Shown: one piece after another, positions 12,161 to 12,274 of the stretch
How the letters are laid out: every line of letters begins with the position of its first letter
Position numbering within the stretch: position 1 is the first letter of the stretch
DNA from: JBMNTU01 sp050945895
Lineage (GTDB): Bacteria > Bacillota > Clostridia > Christensenellales > Christensenellaceae
Assembly: GCA_050945895.1 (NCBI GenBank)
Contig: JBMNTU010000072.1
Location: 1 to 12,274 of the forward strand
DNA length: 12,274 nt
Direction of reading: 5' to 3'
The notes under the pieces: generated by a model
The model's database searches: none
What the model saw: only the letters and a program-made list of their open reading frames with translations
Told to the model about the DNA's origin: nothing
Position numbers and translations under genes: made by a program

Positions 12161-12274
12161 ATAATCATTGGCAAAAGGGAGGCGTCCAGAAGGCGCCTCC
12201 CACAGATACACACTTGATATAATGATTTTGGAAAAGAATCAATCAAGGAGTGTATGCAGTAATATGGTAAACGA
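12155..12274 (+). mobile_element. Possible left end of an insertion sequence (partial)
   Basis: A perfect 8-bp hairpin GGGAGGCG/CGCCTCCC (12177-12184, 12194-12201), preceded by AAAA, so it can terminate leftward transcription; then TATAAT (12218-12223), a second hairpin built from TTGAT...TGATT / AATCA-ATCAA (12214-12246) that touches an AAGGAG site (12245-12250), and ATG 12264 (MVN..., cut by the window end). A hairpin terminator followed by a hairpin covering the ribosome binding site is the layout of IS200/IS605-type left ends. No transposase sequence is available, so this is a hypothesis. Confidence 0.25.

Noticed and set aside
1..12274. Reassignment of TAG to a sense codon (as in some gut phages)
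   Set aside because: TAG ends several well-supported genes here (SLOG-like, DAHP synthase, lipoprotein, connector, HK97 gp10-like, chaperone), so two in-frame TAGs with open continuation are not enough.

Overview
The window looks like chromosomal DNA of a Gram-positive bacterium of the Bacillota, probably class Clostridia. The signs are a type I-beta DAHP synthase, a secreted NlpC/P60 hydrolase with three peptidoglycan-binding repeats, a lipobox lipoprotein, strong GGAGG ribosome binding sites, A/T-rich vegetative promoters and many short rho-independent terminators. The coding DNA is G+C-rich and the spacers between host genes are strikingly A+T-rich. I cannot name the genus. All genes I accept lie on the + strand.

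Region 1 (1-759) is the right end of a prophage lysis module: a holin and an overlapping small membrane-anchored coiled-coil protein, then a weak hairpin. Region 2 (about 860-4792) holds three host-type genes in separate transcription units: a degenerate SLOG/YpsA-like protein with a doubtful start, DAHP synthase (first step of aromatic amino acid synthesis) and an exported cell-wall hydrolase. Between the first two lies a short promoter-to-terminator unit without a convincing ORF, which I read as a small RNA carrying an anti-Shine-Dalgarno-like UUCCUCCUG. Perfect matches to the WalR (YycF) box lie upstream of this unit and upstream of the hydrolase.

Region 3 (about 4800-7605) is nearly gene-free and built of G+C-rich, hairpin-forming repeats: repeated GAAATC/GATTTC modules, a 31-bp tandem duplication, a group of palindromes, two copies of a roughly 100-bp element, a 246-bp tandem duplication and a 77-bp direct repeat. 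One lipoprotein gene with its own promoter and terminator (5958-6794) sits inside it.

Region 4 (7616-11947) is a siphophage-type head and head-tail joining cassette: scaffold (frameshifted), major capsid protein, three to four connector/tail-completion proteins, tail tube, and a tail assembly chaperone with a near-textbook -1 programmed frameshift signal. The genes are tightly packed and often overlap. Terminase and portal are missing upstream, where the repeat field abuts. No tape-measure gene follows within the window; instead there is a long terminator-like hairpin and, at the right edge, what may be the left end of an insertion sequence. With the frameshifted scaffold, this points to a rearranged, decaying prophage whose lost parts meet repeats on one side and perhaps an IS on the other.

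I found no evidence for a wholly new defence or metabolic system. The most interesting items are the putative small RNA next to a WalR-like box, the composite repeat field abutting the phage cassette, the frameshift signal and the degenerate SLOG protein.
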